Assembly: GCA_018873225.1 (NCBI GenBank)
Contig: JAEILZ010000002.1
Coordinates: 5,208,001 to 5,272,000, forward strand
From: [Phialemoniopsis] sp. UDSM-2020
Taxonomy: Eukaryota; Ascomycota; Sordariomycetes; Thyridiales; Thyridiaceae
Reading direction: 5' to 3'
DNA length: 64,000 bases
The notes beneath the pieces were generated by a model. It was given only the letters and a program-made list of their open reading frames with translations, was not told the DNA's origin and made no database searches. Both the position numbers and the translations under genes were made by a program. Of the stretch, positions 11,791-23,216 are shown piece after piece; within the stretch, counting starts at the first letter, position 1, and every line of letters starts with the position of its first letter.

Positions 11791-12240
11791 ATGCATATAA
11801 CTTGCAAAAGGGCTGAAAATGAACTTCGATGAAATTGTAGAGCCTATGAGCCGGTTACATGGGTTTTTGTGAGCGTTTGTGAGTTCAAGTAAATTGGGTC
11901 AGCGGTAACATCTCTGCTATGTTGCAATTTGGCAACCGACATTTACATCGACGAAAAGTTAATGAAGTCCAAAAGCTTATCGAAGAGAAAAAGCTGGTAT
12001 TTATGGTTGTCCAAGTAAACTAAATGTTGGTCGTCGAAGCTCATCATGTATATGAAGATGAAGTTCTGCAGGGCAAGGATGTGCGTGCATCTCTTATCTT
12101 TCTCCACGCACTCCCCACACTCAAATTCAACTTCTTCAACAACTCACCTACCATCTCCAGTATGATCACCCAATGACATTACAATCATATACTGGAACAG
12201 AGTATTATATCCAGGACATTAACATTTCATCCAAACAACT
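11791..12240. other. Intergenic, SFM1 3' flank and DHODH leader
   Basis: This 450-base stretch ends in a CT-rich block (about 12090-12160) typical of fungal transcription start regions. After it two upstream ATGs lie before the dihydroorotate dehydrogenase start (see separate entry). Confidence 0.55.
12162..12176 (+). promoter_or_regulatory. Minimal upstream ORF ahead of DHODH, with a second overlapping uATG
   Basis: ATG at 12162 opens a four-codon frame ending TGA at 12174-12176. A second ATG at 12173 overlaps that stop as ATGA and opens a frame running past the main ATG at 12241 to 12385 in another frame. If transcription starts in the CT-rich block upstream, both would reduce initiation at the main start. 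Whether they are in the mRNA is not known from sequence. Confidence 0.35.
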
Positions 12241-13323
12241 ATGGCGCCCTCATATCCCCCACCCCTGGAGATCGATCCGCCACTCCTCAACTCGGCCTGC
12301 CCCTGGGCCACAAACCTTGAGGACCTCAAGCGCCTCTACACCTGCCCTCATACAGGCGCAGTCACAACCCGCACATCTCTCATAAATGGCTTCCCGCACG
12401 ATGATGCCGTTCATCAGTACGCCCTCTTCGACGCCGCCACTCACCAGGTCGCCGCCACCTCAGCTCGGCCACAGTTCACAGGGTCTGCAAACGCGAGTCT
12501 CAACACCCTAGGCTACAGCCCACACGTTCTCAAGACGTATCTGTTCTTCATACGGACCATAGCCAATGACCCAGACATCCTCCACATCCCAGGCAAGCCC
12601 TTCATAGTCTCAGTCACCGGCTCCGCCGCCGAGGTAGCGCAGTGCTACCGCCTCGTCGCCGAGGCCCAGCGGGATCTGCCTGCTATCCCGCTCGCCGTCG
12701 AGCTGAACCTGAGCTGCCCCAACATCCCCGGCGCGCCGCCCCCGGCCTACGACGCCGCCGCACTACGGTCTTACCTCGCCCACCTAACCGCCGAGATCTC
12801 TGCCGCAGGTGCCAACCTGCCACGCCTGCCCTTCGGCCTCAAGACGCCGCCGTACACGCACGCGGCGGAGTACGAAGCCCTGACCAGCGCCCTCCTCAAC
12901 AGCGCGCGGGAGTTTGGCCAAGGTGTCTGTCCCGTCAGCTTCTTGACGGCGACCAACACGCTCGGCTCGAGCCTGGTTTTGGCCGGAAACAAGCCGGCAC
13001 TACCGGGGCTTGGGGTAGGCGGCGTGGCGGGCGCGCCGCTGCACCCGTTGGCGCTGGGTAACGTGGCGGCCTTACGGCGCGCTCTCGACGAGCACCCGGC
13101 CGAGCTGGGTCACGTGCGGGTCGTGGGAGTCGGCGGCGTCATGGACGGCGGCGGGTACACGCGGATGAAGGCCGCGGGGGCGTACGCCGTTGCTGTTGCT
13201 ACAGGGTTGGGGATCAAGGGGGTAGAGGTGTTTGGGGAGATTGCTAGGGGAGCAAGGGGCAAGGGGAAGGGGAGCGTTGGGGCTGGGGCTGGGGGACGGC
13301 GGCGGCAGAAGTCTTTGCTGTGA
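12241..13323 (+). CDS. Class 1A (cytosolic, fumarate-type) dihydroorotate dehydrogenase
   Basis: An intronless frame of 360 residues. It oxidises dihydroorotate to orotate in pyrimidine synthesis; class 1A enzymes are cytosolic FMN homodimers that use fumarate. The active-site segment NLSCPNIPG carries Cys159, the class 1 catalytic base (class 2 mitochondrial enzymes use Ser). Other class 1A signs are the absence of a mitochondrial presequence and membrane helix, FGLKTPPYT (FMN-contacting Lys), NTLGSSLVL, GVGGVMDGG, and the phosphate-binding ATGLGIKGVEVF near the end. The last 25 residues or so are a Gly/Lys/Arg-rich tail (RGKGKGS to GGRRRQKSLL) beyond the usual family end at about 310-320 residues. 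Most filamentous ascomycetes make UMP with the mitochondrial class 2 enzyme, so this may be a paralogue. The similar S. cerevisiae URA1 is thought to be of bacterial origin; I do not assign that symbol. Confidence 0.88.
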   Translation: MAPSYPPPLEIDPPLLNSACPWATNLEDLKRLYTCPHTGAVTTRTSLINGFPHDDAVHQYALFDAATHQVAATSARPQFTGSANASLNTLGYSPHVLKTYLFFIRTIANDPDILHIPGKPFIVSVTGSAAEVAQCYRLVAEAQRDLPAIPLAVELNLSCPNIPGAPPPAYDAAALRSYLAHLTAEISAAGANLPRLPFGLKTPPYTHAAEYEALTSALLNSAREFGQGVCPVSFLTATNTLGSSLVLAGNKPALPGLGVGGVAGAPLHPLALGNVAALRRALDEHPAELGHVRVVGVGGVMDGGGYTRMKAAGAYAVAVATGLGIKGVEVFGEIARGARGKGKGSVGAGAGGRRRQKSLL

Positions 13324-15172
13324 GGCAGGGTAGGGCAAAAGGCTGGGCTGCGACATGCAGCTGTCACGATGCCGGTGTCGGTTTTCGGCAGTGATCGCGG
13401 AGTCCGTTGCTACCAATCCACAAGGAGAAGTGACCCCCGATCACGGGGTGCGACTCGTGAGTACTCCTGCATTACAGCTGCAGCCGTCTACGACATGGCT
13501 CAGGCCTCAATAAAACCTGGCAAGCAGTCCGAGTGGTGGGACTGCGGGAGGCCAGAGTAAGGAGGGGCTCCGGACGTAACCCCCGAGCCTTACGGAACCG
13601 TCCCGTGGCACCATTGCGGATCGTGGTCACATCGGCTTCTTCAGCCTCAACAAAACAGGCCAAGCCAAGCCTGCGGGGAAGGGACGGTTACGCACCACGT
13701 GAAGACGCAATATCAAGGGTCCGACCACCGCCGGGCGTCTTCTGCCACTCGTACTCGACAGGAAATGCCGTTTCCATCAAGTAAATATTACACAAAACGC
13801 CCCTCTACAAACCCGGTCCGGGGTCCGGTATGCCGATCACATGCCGGTAGGCTAAGGGAGAGATATTCGGCTGTACGAGCGGACTTGTGTTTTGTGACTG
13901 AGATTATACACTACGTCGGACAAAGGGTCTTTTGTGACCAGCTGCGGGAGGCCACGGGAATGAGCAGGCTCACGTCCATTGGCGTATGCAATGTTGCACA
14001 AAGGGTGTCGACGTTGTCTGCTCGGGGTAGCATCTTGCAAGCTAGATCCCTGACGGAAATGGCACTCGCGTGTTGCACACTCGATTCTCGTACAGTAGCT
14101 AGATGGTTCAGCCTTAACCCACAATCAGAGGTCGGCCCGAGGTTACGGGTATCTCATGTGCGAGACCAGTACGCCCTCCGAGGTTGTGAATGTTGAGGAC
14201 CGGCAGAGAATGTCTCATCAGATGCTCAGCCTGATGGAGGAGTTTCTCGCAGCTATGGCGCGCTGCATATGCGTGCCAATTACGGACGTATGATCTTGTA
14301 AACTGTTGAAACGCCGTCTTATCGCGTGGTCATATGCTCAACCACCTGATGCAAGGTGCAGAAGCCACCGAAAGGGGTAACAGCATTGGCATCAGCAATC
14401 GATGTCGTGCTGCATTTTCCGCCCCCAAGGCAAACTCGAGGAATGTGCTTACAAAAAGGCTGGAAGGATAAGGCGTCCAATAGCATCATTCACACACCTT
14501 AGAAGCCGGGCGTAGATTGAGGGGAATGGGTGGGGTGGTGCATCGCGTGCCGACATACATGGGATGGGATTCCTGGGAAGGCTCTTCATGTGAGCCTCAT
14601 ATTCTGCGCGATTTCAACAAGTCGGTCGATGTGGTTCCCAAGGCAGAACAAGGCAACCTTTCCCGCCGTGGGGAAGGAGATCCCCTTGCATGTCATACCG
14701 CCTTATATTGAAATCTGCCTTGCCATTTTCACATCGCCAGCAGATGACGAATCAGCAGCTTCGGCATTAACATAAGTTGTGTTTCACAGCAATTTCAACT
14801 GGACGGCTGAAGCGCTTCCAAAAAAAAGAAATGAAGTTTTCAAATCTGTAGAAGTCAATGATGAGTGGACTTGCCCACTTGCATGCATGCACCTGCCTGC
14901 CACCAAGAGCCCATACTACCACTACCTACCTGTGGGACGCGCACAACGTGTCCGAAACCTGCTAGAGGTGCATTTACTATTGATTTCTCTCCTGACAGCA
15001 GCTTTTAAAAGCAGTTTCTCTCCCTGGCCGGGCGTCGAGGTTCTCCAGAATGTATGCTGCACGCCCCGACTCCCCGATGGATGCAGACAGTTGGCCGATA
15101 CACCAGCAAGTAGGAGGTTGTCCTAGCATTGCGTGTCCAACGAATGACGCCAAAATTTCCGGAAAGATTGTG
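13324..15172. other. Intergenic, no gene seen
   Basis: About 1.85 kb between DHODH and the F-box gene. Frames on both strands are short or of unnatural composition (the longest, 13699-14196 plus, is Arg/Ser-rich with no motif). No repeat recognised. Confidence 0.5.
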
Positions 15173-17261
15173 TCACGGCTCGACTGGCAGATAGCTGAAA
15201 TCGTAGCCCATCTTGATGTCGCGATACTGTGCCCGCTCGAATGTGACCCAGGGACGATCTTCCCTGTCCGCTGCCACCTTTGTGGCAACCTGCGAGACGG
15301 ATATCGACAGCTTTCCCTTCCCCTTCCCCGGGTGCAGGAGCTTCTTCATGAGAGGATCGCCCGGTGGTGGTATCTCTGACGGGGATCCGTGGGGGCTTTT
15401 GTTGCGGTTGCACCAGGGCTTCACCCCCTGCAAGTGAATCGCTGGATCAAAATTGACGAAGATGAGAGCCTTGAGGCTCGGATCCGTTCCAACTATGGAG
15501 TAGACGAGCGATTTCTTATCCCACATGCCGCTTGTGACTCGGCCCTGGAAACCAGGCGGCACCAGGACTCGATGAAGCTCGTCCAGGTCGGCATCCTCCA
15601 TGCCAGCCACTTTTTCAGGAGGCCAAACGAGGACCTCGCTGTCACGATAATTGCGTTTAATTAAATGTTCCGGATAAATGAGGCTGTTGGTATCCTTTTG
15701 CTTTGTCTCACTCTGGGTTGCTTCTTTAGCCTTTGCCTCGTCTTCGCTAGCTTTTCGGTCCAGATAGGGACGAAGCTTGCGAGAACCAGCGCGTAGCCGT
15801 ATCCTGGGCACACAGGGAGCCTCATCGCTTGGATCGTCGATCAAATCCATGAATGTGGAACACGCAGGGTGATATGAACGTATGAAGGTCTTGCTCAGCG
15901 TAGACATGATGATCAGTGATCCATCGTCGCCTGGGTGAACTTGATGTGGTGAACGTTGCCGCGATACGGATGTGTCTTCCTTGATAAATTCTGCTTTTGC
16001 GGTCTCAGCGTTACTTGTCCCGCGGAGAACTCTGAATTGATCGCCGCCACTCTGGCCCGTCTGAGCCGTTGGAGGAGCTGCCATGCTCTCACTAGAGTAA
16101 CTATCCGTCTCCGAGAAACTGGTTTCGAGGGTGTAGTATGTTCGTCGTGCTGAGCTCCGGCCCCCAAGCCATTCTTTTCTAGACTCAATAATTTGTAACT
16201 TTTTAGTATGCTCGTGAGGTTCGAGTTTTAGGAAGGTCCAGCGATCATCGAGTGGGCCTTCTGCGTGCTTCCGGCGCCAGAGAGTATCTTCGGCAAGCAC
16301 CTCGATTTTTTCTGGTGAAGGATGGCATACTGGGAATCTGAAACAATGGTAGTACGAGGTCCAGTCAAAACCGTCCAGCCCGAATGTTGTCTCGTTTGAC
16401 ATGGCATAAAAATAGTCGCCGAACACTTCAAAACAGACAGTACTGCCAATATCCGAGCCGGGGAGGTTTTCCAAGACCATGCTGGGCTCAAAAAGCTTGT
16501 CGTGGGCCATATCGTAACCTTGGACAACCCATCTTCTGTAGTCGTCTTCGCCAGCCCCCGTGTGCGTTCCGAATATGAGATGCGTTTTATTATTTCTTAC
16601 GAATAATTTGAATGCAGAGCTCAGGCGGATACTTTTGTGCCATTGAGTCTTTGGATTCAGTAATAGGAGCCAATCTTGCGCCAGGGGTCCTTGGAAGCGG
16701 CAGAGGCAAGATACGATGCCATCGGCGTAGTGAAGAGGCTGGAAAGCATCACATATGAGTTGTGTGTCGTCCATAGCGATGTTCAAAAGGGCCTGAATGT
16801 CGATAACTGCTTCCTCTAAGGCAGAATTATGCAAATCGAGCAGCCTCAAAGTAAGGCCGTCAAGATACAAGAGCATCCCGTTGATGTAGATTGCTGCGTC
16901 TGCAATGGCCACAAAGGCTGCCGAGAACGGGGAGACCGAGGCGATGGCTCGTCTTGTCTTGGCCAGCCGTCTGAGCGCGTGTGCGTACGGTTTTGAGAAG
17001 GTAGACTCTTCAGGCGAGATGTCTTTGAAAATAGAACCGGCTGTTGACTGTGGACACCAGTGAGTAGGCCGCACAATCTATAAGGAGTAGCCCCAATATG
17101 TGGCTCACCTCTAAAACTGCGCGGCAGATTTGGTCATCCTGGACCAGGAAGGCAAGCTGGCGAGAAGTCAGGGCTAGATTAAATAGATCGTCAACATCAA
17201 GACATTTCGCAACGCTGACGACGATTTCTACAGGCAGAGAACGAGGGAAGGCAGGGCTCAT
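15173..17261 (-). CDS. F-box protein of a fungal expanded family
   Basis: Minus-strand exons 17261-17109 and 17047-15173 give 675 residues, with a 61-base intron (GTGAGC donor, CTAC-type branch, CACAG acceptor). The first 45 residues are an F-box, LPVEIVVSVAKCLDVDDLFNLALTSRQL, which should bind Skp1 and place the protein in an SCF ubiquitin ligase. After the intron there is an Ala-rich helical segment (HALRRLAKTRRAIASVSP), then INGMLLYLDGLTLRLLDLH, an arrangement seen in many filamentous-fungal F-box proteins whose remaining domain resembles a degenerate beta-propeller. The middle (about residues 320-400) is Ser/Lys/Glu-rich and probably disordered. Nothing suggests a substrate. A shorter 31-base intron ending at TATAG would also keep frame, but it is below normal intron size. 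Confidence 0.82.
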
Positions 17262-20200
17262 CTCTGCTAGAGAGGGTGGCTATGCCATAAAATGAGCTAG
17301 GGGCCTGCTGGAGTGAATTGATCGACGAACTCATGGAAATTGAATAGGGCATCTTGAGAATGACGATTTGAAGTGTCGAATGAGGCAGACATGGGGGGAT
17401 TGCCGGCTCTCTTTATGTAAAAGGCGAACAGGCTCCGGAGAAATGCAGCCTCGCTTTGTGGCTTCAGTCGAGGACAATCAGAGACCAGGCCATGGTGGAT
17501 CTCGAGACTCCAGAACAGAGCCGCATCGTTTCCATAGCTCTCAGACAGTCACGTAGCTAGGCTACACAGATTGCCAGTTGTGTTGGTGATGAATTAAAGA
17601 CATGAAGCATGTAGTCCTCATTCCGGTCACTCCAATGTAGGTATGACGAGGGCTTGTCCACTTCCAAGTCGGGCAGACGAGATAATGGAACAAGGGGAGG
17701 AGGTAAAGAAGGGAAGTGCAAGGGCCAGGGAGGGACCTGGACTAGAGAAGAAAAACGGAGGCTCTTAGAGCAATGATCTGGTGTCTCGGTTGGTACCTCA
17801 GCTGAAGGTACAAGTAAATCGCTAAAGGTTGAGGAAGTGTAGAGTCGGAATAGAAAGCAAGTGCTACAGCAAGAAGGCGGGGCATGATCATCCCTGCAAA
17901 GCAGGCAGGTACCCTGGTGTGAAGTACCCATGCGGCTCTGCTGCACAATCCGTGACGAGCTATGCACCACAGAAAGTGTTGAATCCAACCCCCCAAAGGT
18001 CCCTGTTCCATAAGCTTTTGCGAATGAACCTGCCGTGAAACTGGGCATTCTCTCAACGCCCTGTACTAAGGTAGATGGGTAGCGTGAATCATGCAATCTG
18101 GTTAGAAACAGAAAACTCTGTCACTTCACCCTCGCCGGATGTTTCATCGACCCGCTGTTGTCGACACATCATCTTGGGCTGTTCGGCCCTGATGTTCATG
18201 TATGTGCGCCTGGTGCTCAATGTGGCTGACCCAAGCGGCGACACAACCCTTATGAAGTACACGTGCACTCCCACCATACGCCAGAATGAAGTGACCGCCT
18301 TCCTTATACTTTCACCGTCTTCCTTTTTCTTACTTCTCGTTTCATATCTTGCTCGAGAATGAACCTCCTACGGCTGCGAAGATTCCACCGTCCTCACACC
18401 GCCAGACCATCCATTGATATACTCCATGCCTGCAAAACTTGGTGGTCAGAATTTTCCTTCCCTTCCTCTCTCTAGACTTGCCTTTTCCGAGAAGTCTACA
18501 CCCCGTTGGCTATGTATGGCCATTCTCACCCCATTATGAATAATCGCCCCAGTCTTCCTCACCACCATTGTCATCCTGTGTATCAAGTGCTGCATCCTCT
18601 TACACCTTGTTAGGATTTCAAGCTGAATATTGATTAGGAGCCCTTCAACTCCCGCATTTCTGGGGATGGTTGGGCGGCGTCACCAACCGTGAGTGGGAAG
18701 GAACTCCCATGCCCATTAGTGGCGTCAGCCATCCACCCTTTCAGGATGATCCTTGAGCCATTGTCTTCCTCGGAAGAATCAGGAGAGCCAACCAAGAGAT
18801 TACAAGGCACGATATCATATCGTTACCGCTAGCCATATCAACTCCGAAAGAGCAGTGGTGGCGGTAACACCGTGGCATTTGCCGCTACACACACGCGTGT
18901 GACCGGTCACCCCATGATCGATATCATGATTTGCGGAGACGCTGGTCGCAGGCCTCCGACATGTTGGAATCAGAGCACACTCAACGTTTGGAATAGCATG
19001 AACGATTTTGATGGACCCAGCCCATACGTTGAAATTCTCTCCGCCTTTGGGGGCTTCCGAATGGTCACAGACTCACCGCTGTACGGCTCTAGCGACTGAC
19101 GTCTTCTGGAGCGTCGGCCCAAGCAAAAGCTATTCTTGTCATATTCACTTGTCTCAAACCAGCTGTCGCCAGCCGAATGGTGGCCTGGTCATCTTAGACC
19201 ATAGTATTGGTCTCGATGAAACATGATCACTTATGACGGAGGATAACTCGGCTTACGAGGCTGCGAGGACAGGATCTAACACGTTCAAGTAAGAGCACTG
19301 GCACAACTGATGAACGAATTGGGGGCTCTAAACCAGTTGTTGCTCTTTCGTCCCGTCTGTCTTCTCGCTTCACCATGCTGCGTTTCAGCTCTGGTCGATC
19401 TCCCGTGGCCATTTGCTGTGCGTTTGCCAGAGAGTCACACCGCCAGTCGCCTCATCAGCTGCACCGATAGCTGTCACGGCGCTCACTAAATTTTTCCCAG
19501 GACACTCGACATGCACAATAATTGGTGAGAGCATGGCCGATCCTGCGGGCCATCTCATTGTTCCACAATGATGAATCACTCCAGCTTGTAGTCGATAACA
19601 CAAACTACTCCACGAGCAAGGCATGATGAATAGGGTTTGTCGCGGCTTATGCTACGCGGCCACGTCTCATGAATGGTATGACAATCATTGTCAGCACTTG
19701 CGGCCTTCCTTCCTAGACCGGACCAGGTGTACCCGAATAGCGCATGCCGGTATGAACTTCACGACGAGGATAGGCTGAACACTGGCCGACACCGCACACG
19801 CCCCACGCAGACAATACGCACATCTTCTCTGAAAGATGTCTCGAGATAATGAGTTCAGGCATGGGATGCCTCCGATGATTGGCCATTGGCAACACACGCT
19901 TCACTCACGACATGCGACTTTGGTAGATGCGAAAGCAAGGATGACTGATTTTAACGGACACAGCCCCCATCAGGGAACGAATGGCCAGCAACGATAGGCT
20001 ATTCTCGTATTTCTTAAGAAGATCGCATCCCGTGATTTAATCGAGGCTGGCGACGATGACAGAGCTGCATGACGGAGATATATGAGCTGCACGTCATCCT
20101 CTTGCTGCAAGGAAGAGGGGTGCTCGACGAATGGCCTTAAGGCCTCATACAACCAGGTTTGAGATATTTGAAGACAGACAGCGCGCTTATGTTCGGCCTT

Positions 20201-21103
20201 GCATAGGTAAAGAGTGCCCCCAATTTTGAAGACTTGCATCCATGTTTAATTCTTTGTGCGGATTTGAGAAGCTGTCATGCGTCTGTTCCAGTCTCGCTAA
20301 ATTGTGTATCATGTCGAAATGCTGAACTCGCCTAGACTACTCCAATGCATCTCCGCAAGTCACGCACCTCCTCGAGCCTCATTCTGGTCGTTGTCAACGA
20401 GGCAGTTGGATGTGTCACTCAATGCCTCCGACAGATAAATGCACTCAGTGATTCGAGAAGTCGGTCTTCAATTGATTGGATAAATCACACCCAAACTCAG
20501 CCTTACTAACAAAAAGTGTCGCACCGACTGCATAGTTAAGCTCATACCGGCCGGGCCGGGGCTGACTTTTTGTCAAGCCCGGGCGAAGAGTACCCTGCCA
20601 AGCCGGCGCTCCGTGATTTCGGCGTTCCCACCGTTCCCCTCCGCGGAGACACGGCGGCCAAAACCCCACACACACTTTTGTCGGCCACATGAGTCACAGA
20701 AGCTGATAAGCTCTCGACCTCTGAAATCCGGCCTCGAGAAGAAAAATCTTCTCTGCTTGTAAGTTCTTCGAAGGGCGTGAAGTGATCTTGGCCAAAACGA
20801 AGCTCTACTCTTTTACACGTCTGGATCCTTCCTGGTTTGGGAAGGTCGAAAAGCAGGCCGCTCGGGTGGGATTGCTGGACTAGGGAAAGGTCAATACGGC
20901 TTTTGTACATAAAGTGTTAGCGGCAAAGATCTGCCCGTTCTAGGCCCCCGTCCCGTCTTACACACAGAGCGGGCAAAACTGGGGTTCTCGAATTCGGATG
21001 GCGACTTTCCAAACTTGGCTTTGAATTATTCTGATTCGGGACCTCCTTATTGGGCTTCCGGCTCTTTTTATGACTTTTGTGCCGTAGGCTGAGCACTTGC
21101 ACC
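17262..21103. other. Gene-poor region, no convincing gene
   Basis: About 3.8 kb. The longest frames (17557-18096 minus, 20542-20910 minus) lack recognisable motifs and have no splice partners I can defend. The last 500 bases or so are probably the promoter and 5' UTR of the MOSC fusion gene. No transposon ends or tandem repeats noticed. Confidence 0.5.
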
Positions 21104-22875
21104 ATGGCCCTGGATACGGAAGTCGACCTTTTTGCTCCCGTCACGGTGGACACGGTCCTCGAGGTCCGCTCCGGCAAGATGAGAAAATTCAAGGGGGTGA
21201 ATGTAGAGTCCGGCATTGACAAGACGATCTGCGGCGGGCCCGTCCAGGTCAACACGATGGGCATCATCGGCGACGAACATGATCCCACGTTCCACGGCGG
21301 CGTCGATAAGGCGATCCATGGCTGTAAGTGCGAATGATATTACTCCTTAAAAAAGTCACTTCCGTAAAAATAAAAAAAAAAATAAAACCTGGACTAATTA
21401 TCGGCTCTCTCCTCTGGGTGTATTCAGACTGCGCGGCGCACTACAAAACCTGGAGCAAGGAGTACCCGTCAGCGGCAGGGCGCTTCGTGCCGGGCGGCTT
21501 CGGGGAGAACCTTGTTCTCCCGCGCATGAACGAGCGCAACGTCTGCATCGGCGACATTGTGTCGGTCGGCCCGGACGTCGTCCTGCAGGTCAGCCTGCCG
21601 CGGCAGCCGTGCTTCAAGCTGAACCACCGGTTCGAGCTCAAGAACTTTGCGCCCAACACTTGGAAGACGAGCCGCACGGGCTGGTACTACCGGGTCCTCA
21701 AGGAAGGGAGCATCCGGGCCGGGGACGAGGTCCGGCTCGTGCGCAGGATGAACCCGGAGTGGACGATCGAGCGGATCCAGGAGTACCTCCACCGGAAGCC
21801 CGACAGGCTGGACATGATTGAGAAGCTGGCCGCCATCGACGAGTTTGGGCAGGAGTGCAAGTCGCAGTTCGAGGGCAGGATAGCCAAGCAAAAGGCCAAG
21901 GAAAGGAAAGCCGCTAGGGATAAGGAGGAGAAGTGGCGCGACTTCAAGGTCGTCGAGAAGACGCGGCAGACGCCGCGCATCACCTCGTTCACCTTTGAGG
22001 CAGTGCGCCCGGATCCGGAGGCCGAGCCGCTAAGCCCGGGCGCGCACGTCAAGATCCGCCTGGGCAACGGCCTGGTGCGGGCCTATTCGGTGGTCGAGGG
22101 CGACGACCGCAACCGGTTCCAGCTCGGGATCGCGCTCGACGAGGGCAGCAGGGGCGGGTCCAGGTACCTGCACGGCTCCGTGGGCGTGGGCAGCGTCATC
22201 CAGGTCGGGCACTTCGCGAGCGCGGTGCCCTCGGCCAGCCACGCGAGCGACCACGTCTTCGTGGCCGGCGGCGTCGGCGTCACGGCTTTTCTATCCATCC
22301 TCGCGCGGCTCAAGCTCTGCAACTATGCCTACACGCTGCACTACGCAGTGCGCTCGGCCGACGATGTGCCCTTCCGCGCGCGGCTCGACGCGCTCGTCGG
22401 CGGCGGCGGGAATGTCATCATCTACGACAGGTCGCGCGGCGAGCGCCTCGACATCCGCGCCGTGGTCAGGTCGCTGCCGTGGAACTCGCACATCAGCTTC
22501 TGCGGGCCACGGCGCATGATGGACGAGGCACTGGCCGCGACGAAGGAGGCCCGGCTCGGCGAGGACGAGGTGCACTTTGAGGCCTTCGAGGCGGATGTCT
22601 CGGGCGACCCGTTCGAGGCCGTGGTAGCGAACCGCGGCGACAAGGTCCTCAAGGTCGACGAGGGGGAGACGCTGCTCGAGGTCCTGCAGCGGGCGTTTGG
22701 CGACGAAGACGGCGTCGCGTCGTCGTGCGAGGTGGGCAATTGCGGGACGTGCAAGATCGCGGTCCGGGCTGGGCAAGTCGAGCACCGGGGCACGGCGCTG
22801 TCGGAGGAAGAGAAGGGGTCGGCGATGCTGGCTTGTGTTAGTCGTGGGGTTGGGAGGATAGCGATTGAGATTTAA
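21104..22875 (+). CDS. MOSC domain fused to FAD/NAD(P) reductase and 2Fe-2S ferredoxin
   Basis: Exons 21104-21323 and 21428-22875 give 555 residues; the 104-base intron (GTAAGT donor, TTCAG acceptor) contains a poly-A tract. Residues about 20-220 are a YiiM-like MOSC molybdenum-cofactor domain, with HGGVDKAIHGY completed across the intron, GGFGENL, and PRQPCFKL whose Cys135 is the likely Mo ligand. A charged linker (about 220-240) leads to a ferredoxin-reductase domain: VRAYSVVEGD for flavin binding, FVAGGVGVTAFLSIL for NAD(P) binding, and a terminal FCGPRRMM. The last 85 residues or so form a plant-type 2Fe-2S domain with Cys507, Cys512, Cys515 and Cys543. Bacterial YiiM reduces N-hydroxylated bases; here one chain would carry its own electron path from NAD(P)H. 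The start is chosen at CACCATGG, the first ATG in frame. It faces an MFS gene 341 bases away. The substrate is inferred only. Confidence 0.9.
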
Positions 22876-23216
22876 GATTGTAGTTCAGAGGTACACCAGA
22901 TCTCGAGAGAGGAGACAGACAGAGTCACACAGGCCGGGCGTGCGTGTCTGGCTCCCGGTGACTGGGAAGAGGAGGGGAGGGAAGAGTCTCTTGGAAAATT
23001 CTCGTCGGGTCAATCCGAGAAGCAAGCGCAATCTTAAATCGAACTCATGATCACTTTCTGCATTTCAGACGCAGGCAAACATTCTGGAAGCGATGATTCG
23101 ATGAGCGTTTCATTTGCACTATTCGGATCCTGATCTTCGTAAACCTCGTCACTCGTAAGCAGCACAAATGTGCACTTTGGCATCATCATGTCACAGCGCA
23201 GCAGGTCGCGCGCATC
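22876..23216. other. Short convergent spacer
   Basis: This 341-base stretch lies between two genes that end towards each other and should hold both 3' UTRs. Nothing else seen. Confidence 0.6.

Noticed and set aside
17078..17108. 31-base intron option in the F-box gene (acceptor TATAG)
   Set aside because: It keeps frame but is below the size of any other intron here; the 61-base option has a better branch point.
17557..18096. 179-codon minus-strand frame
   Set aside because: Ser/Pro/Cys-rich with no domain, no conserved start and no splice partners; probably chance.
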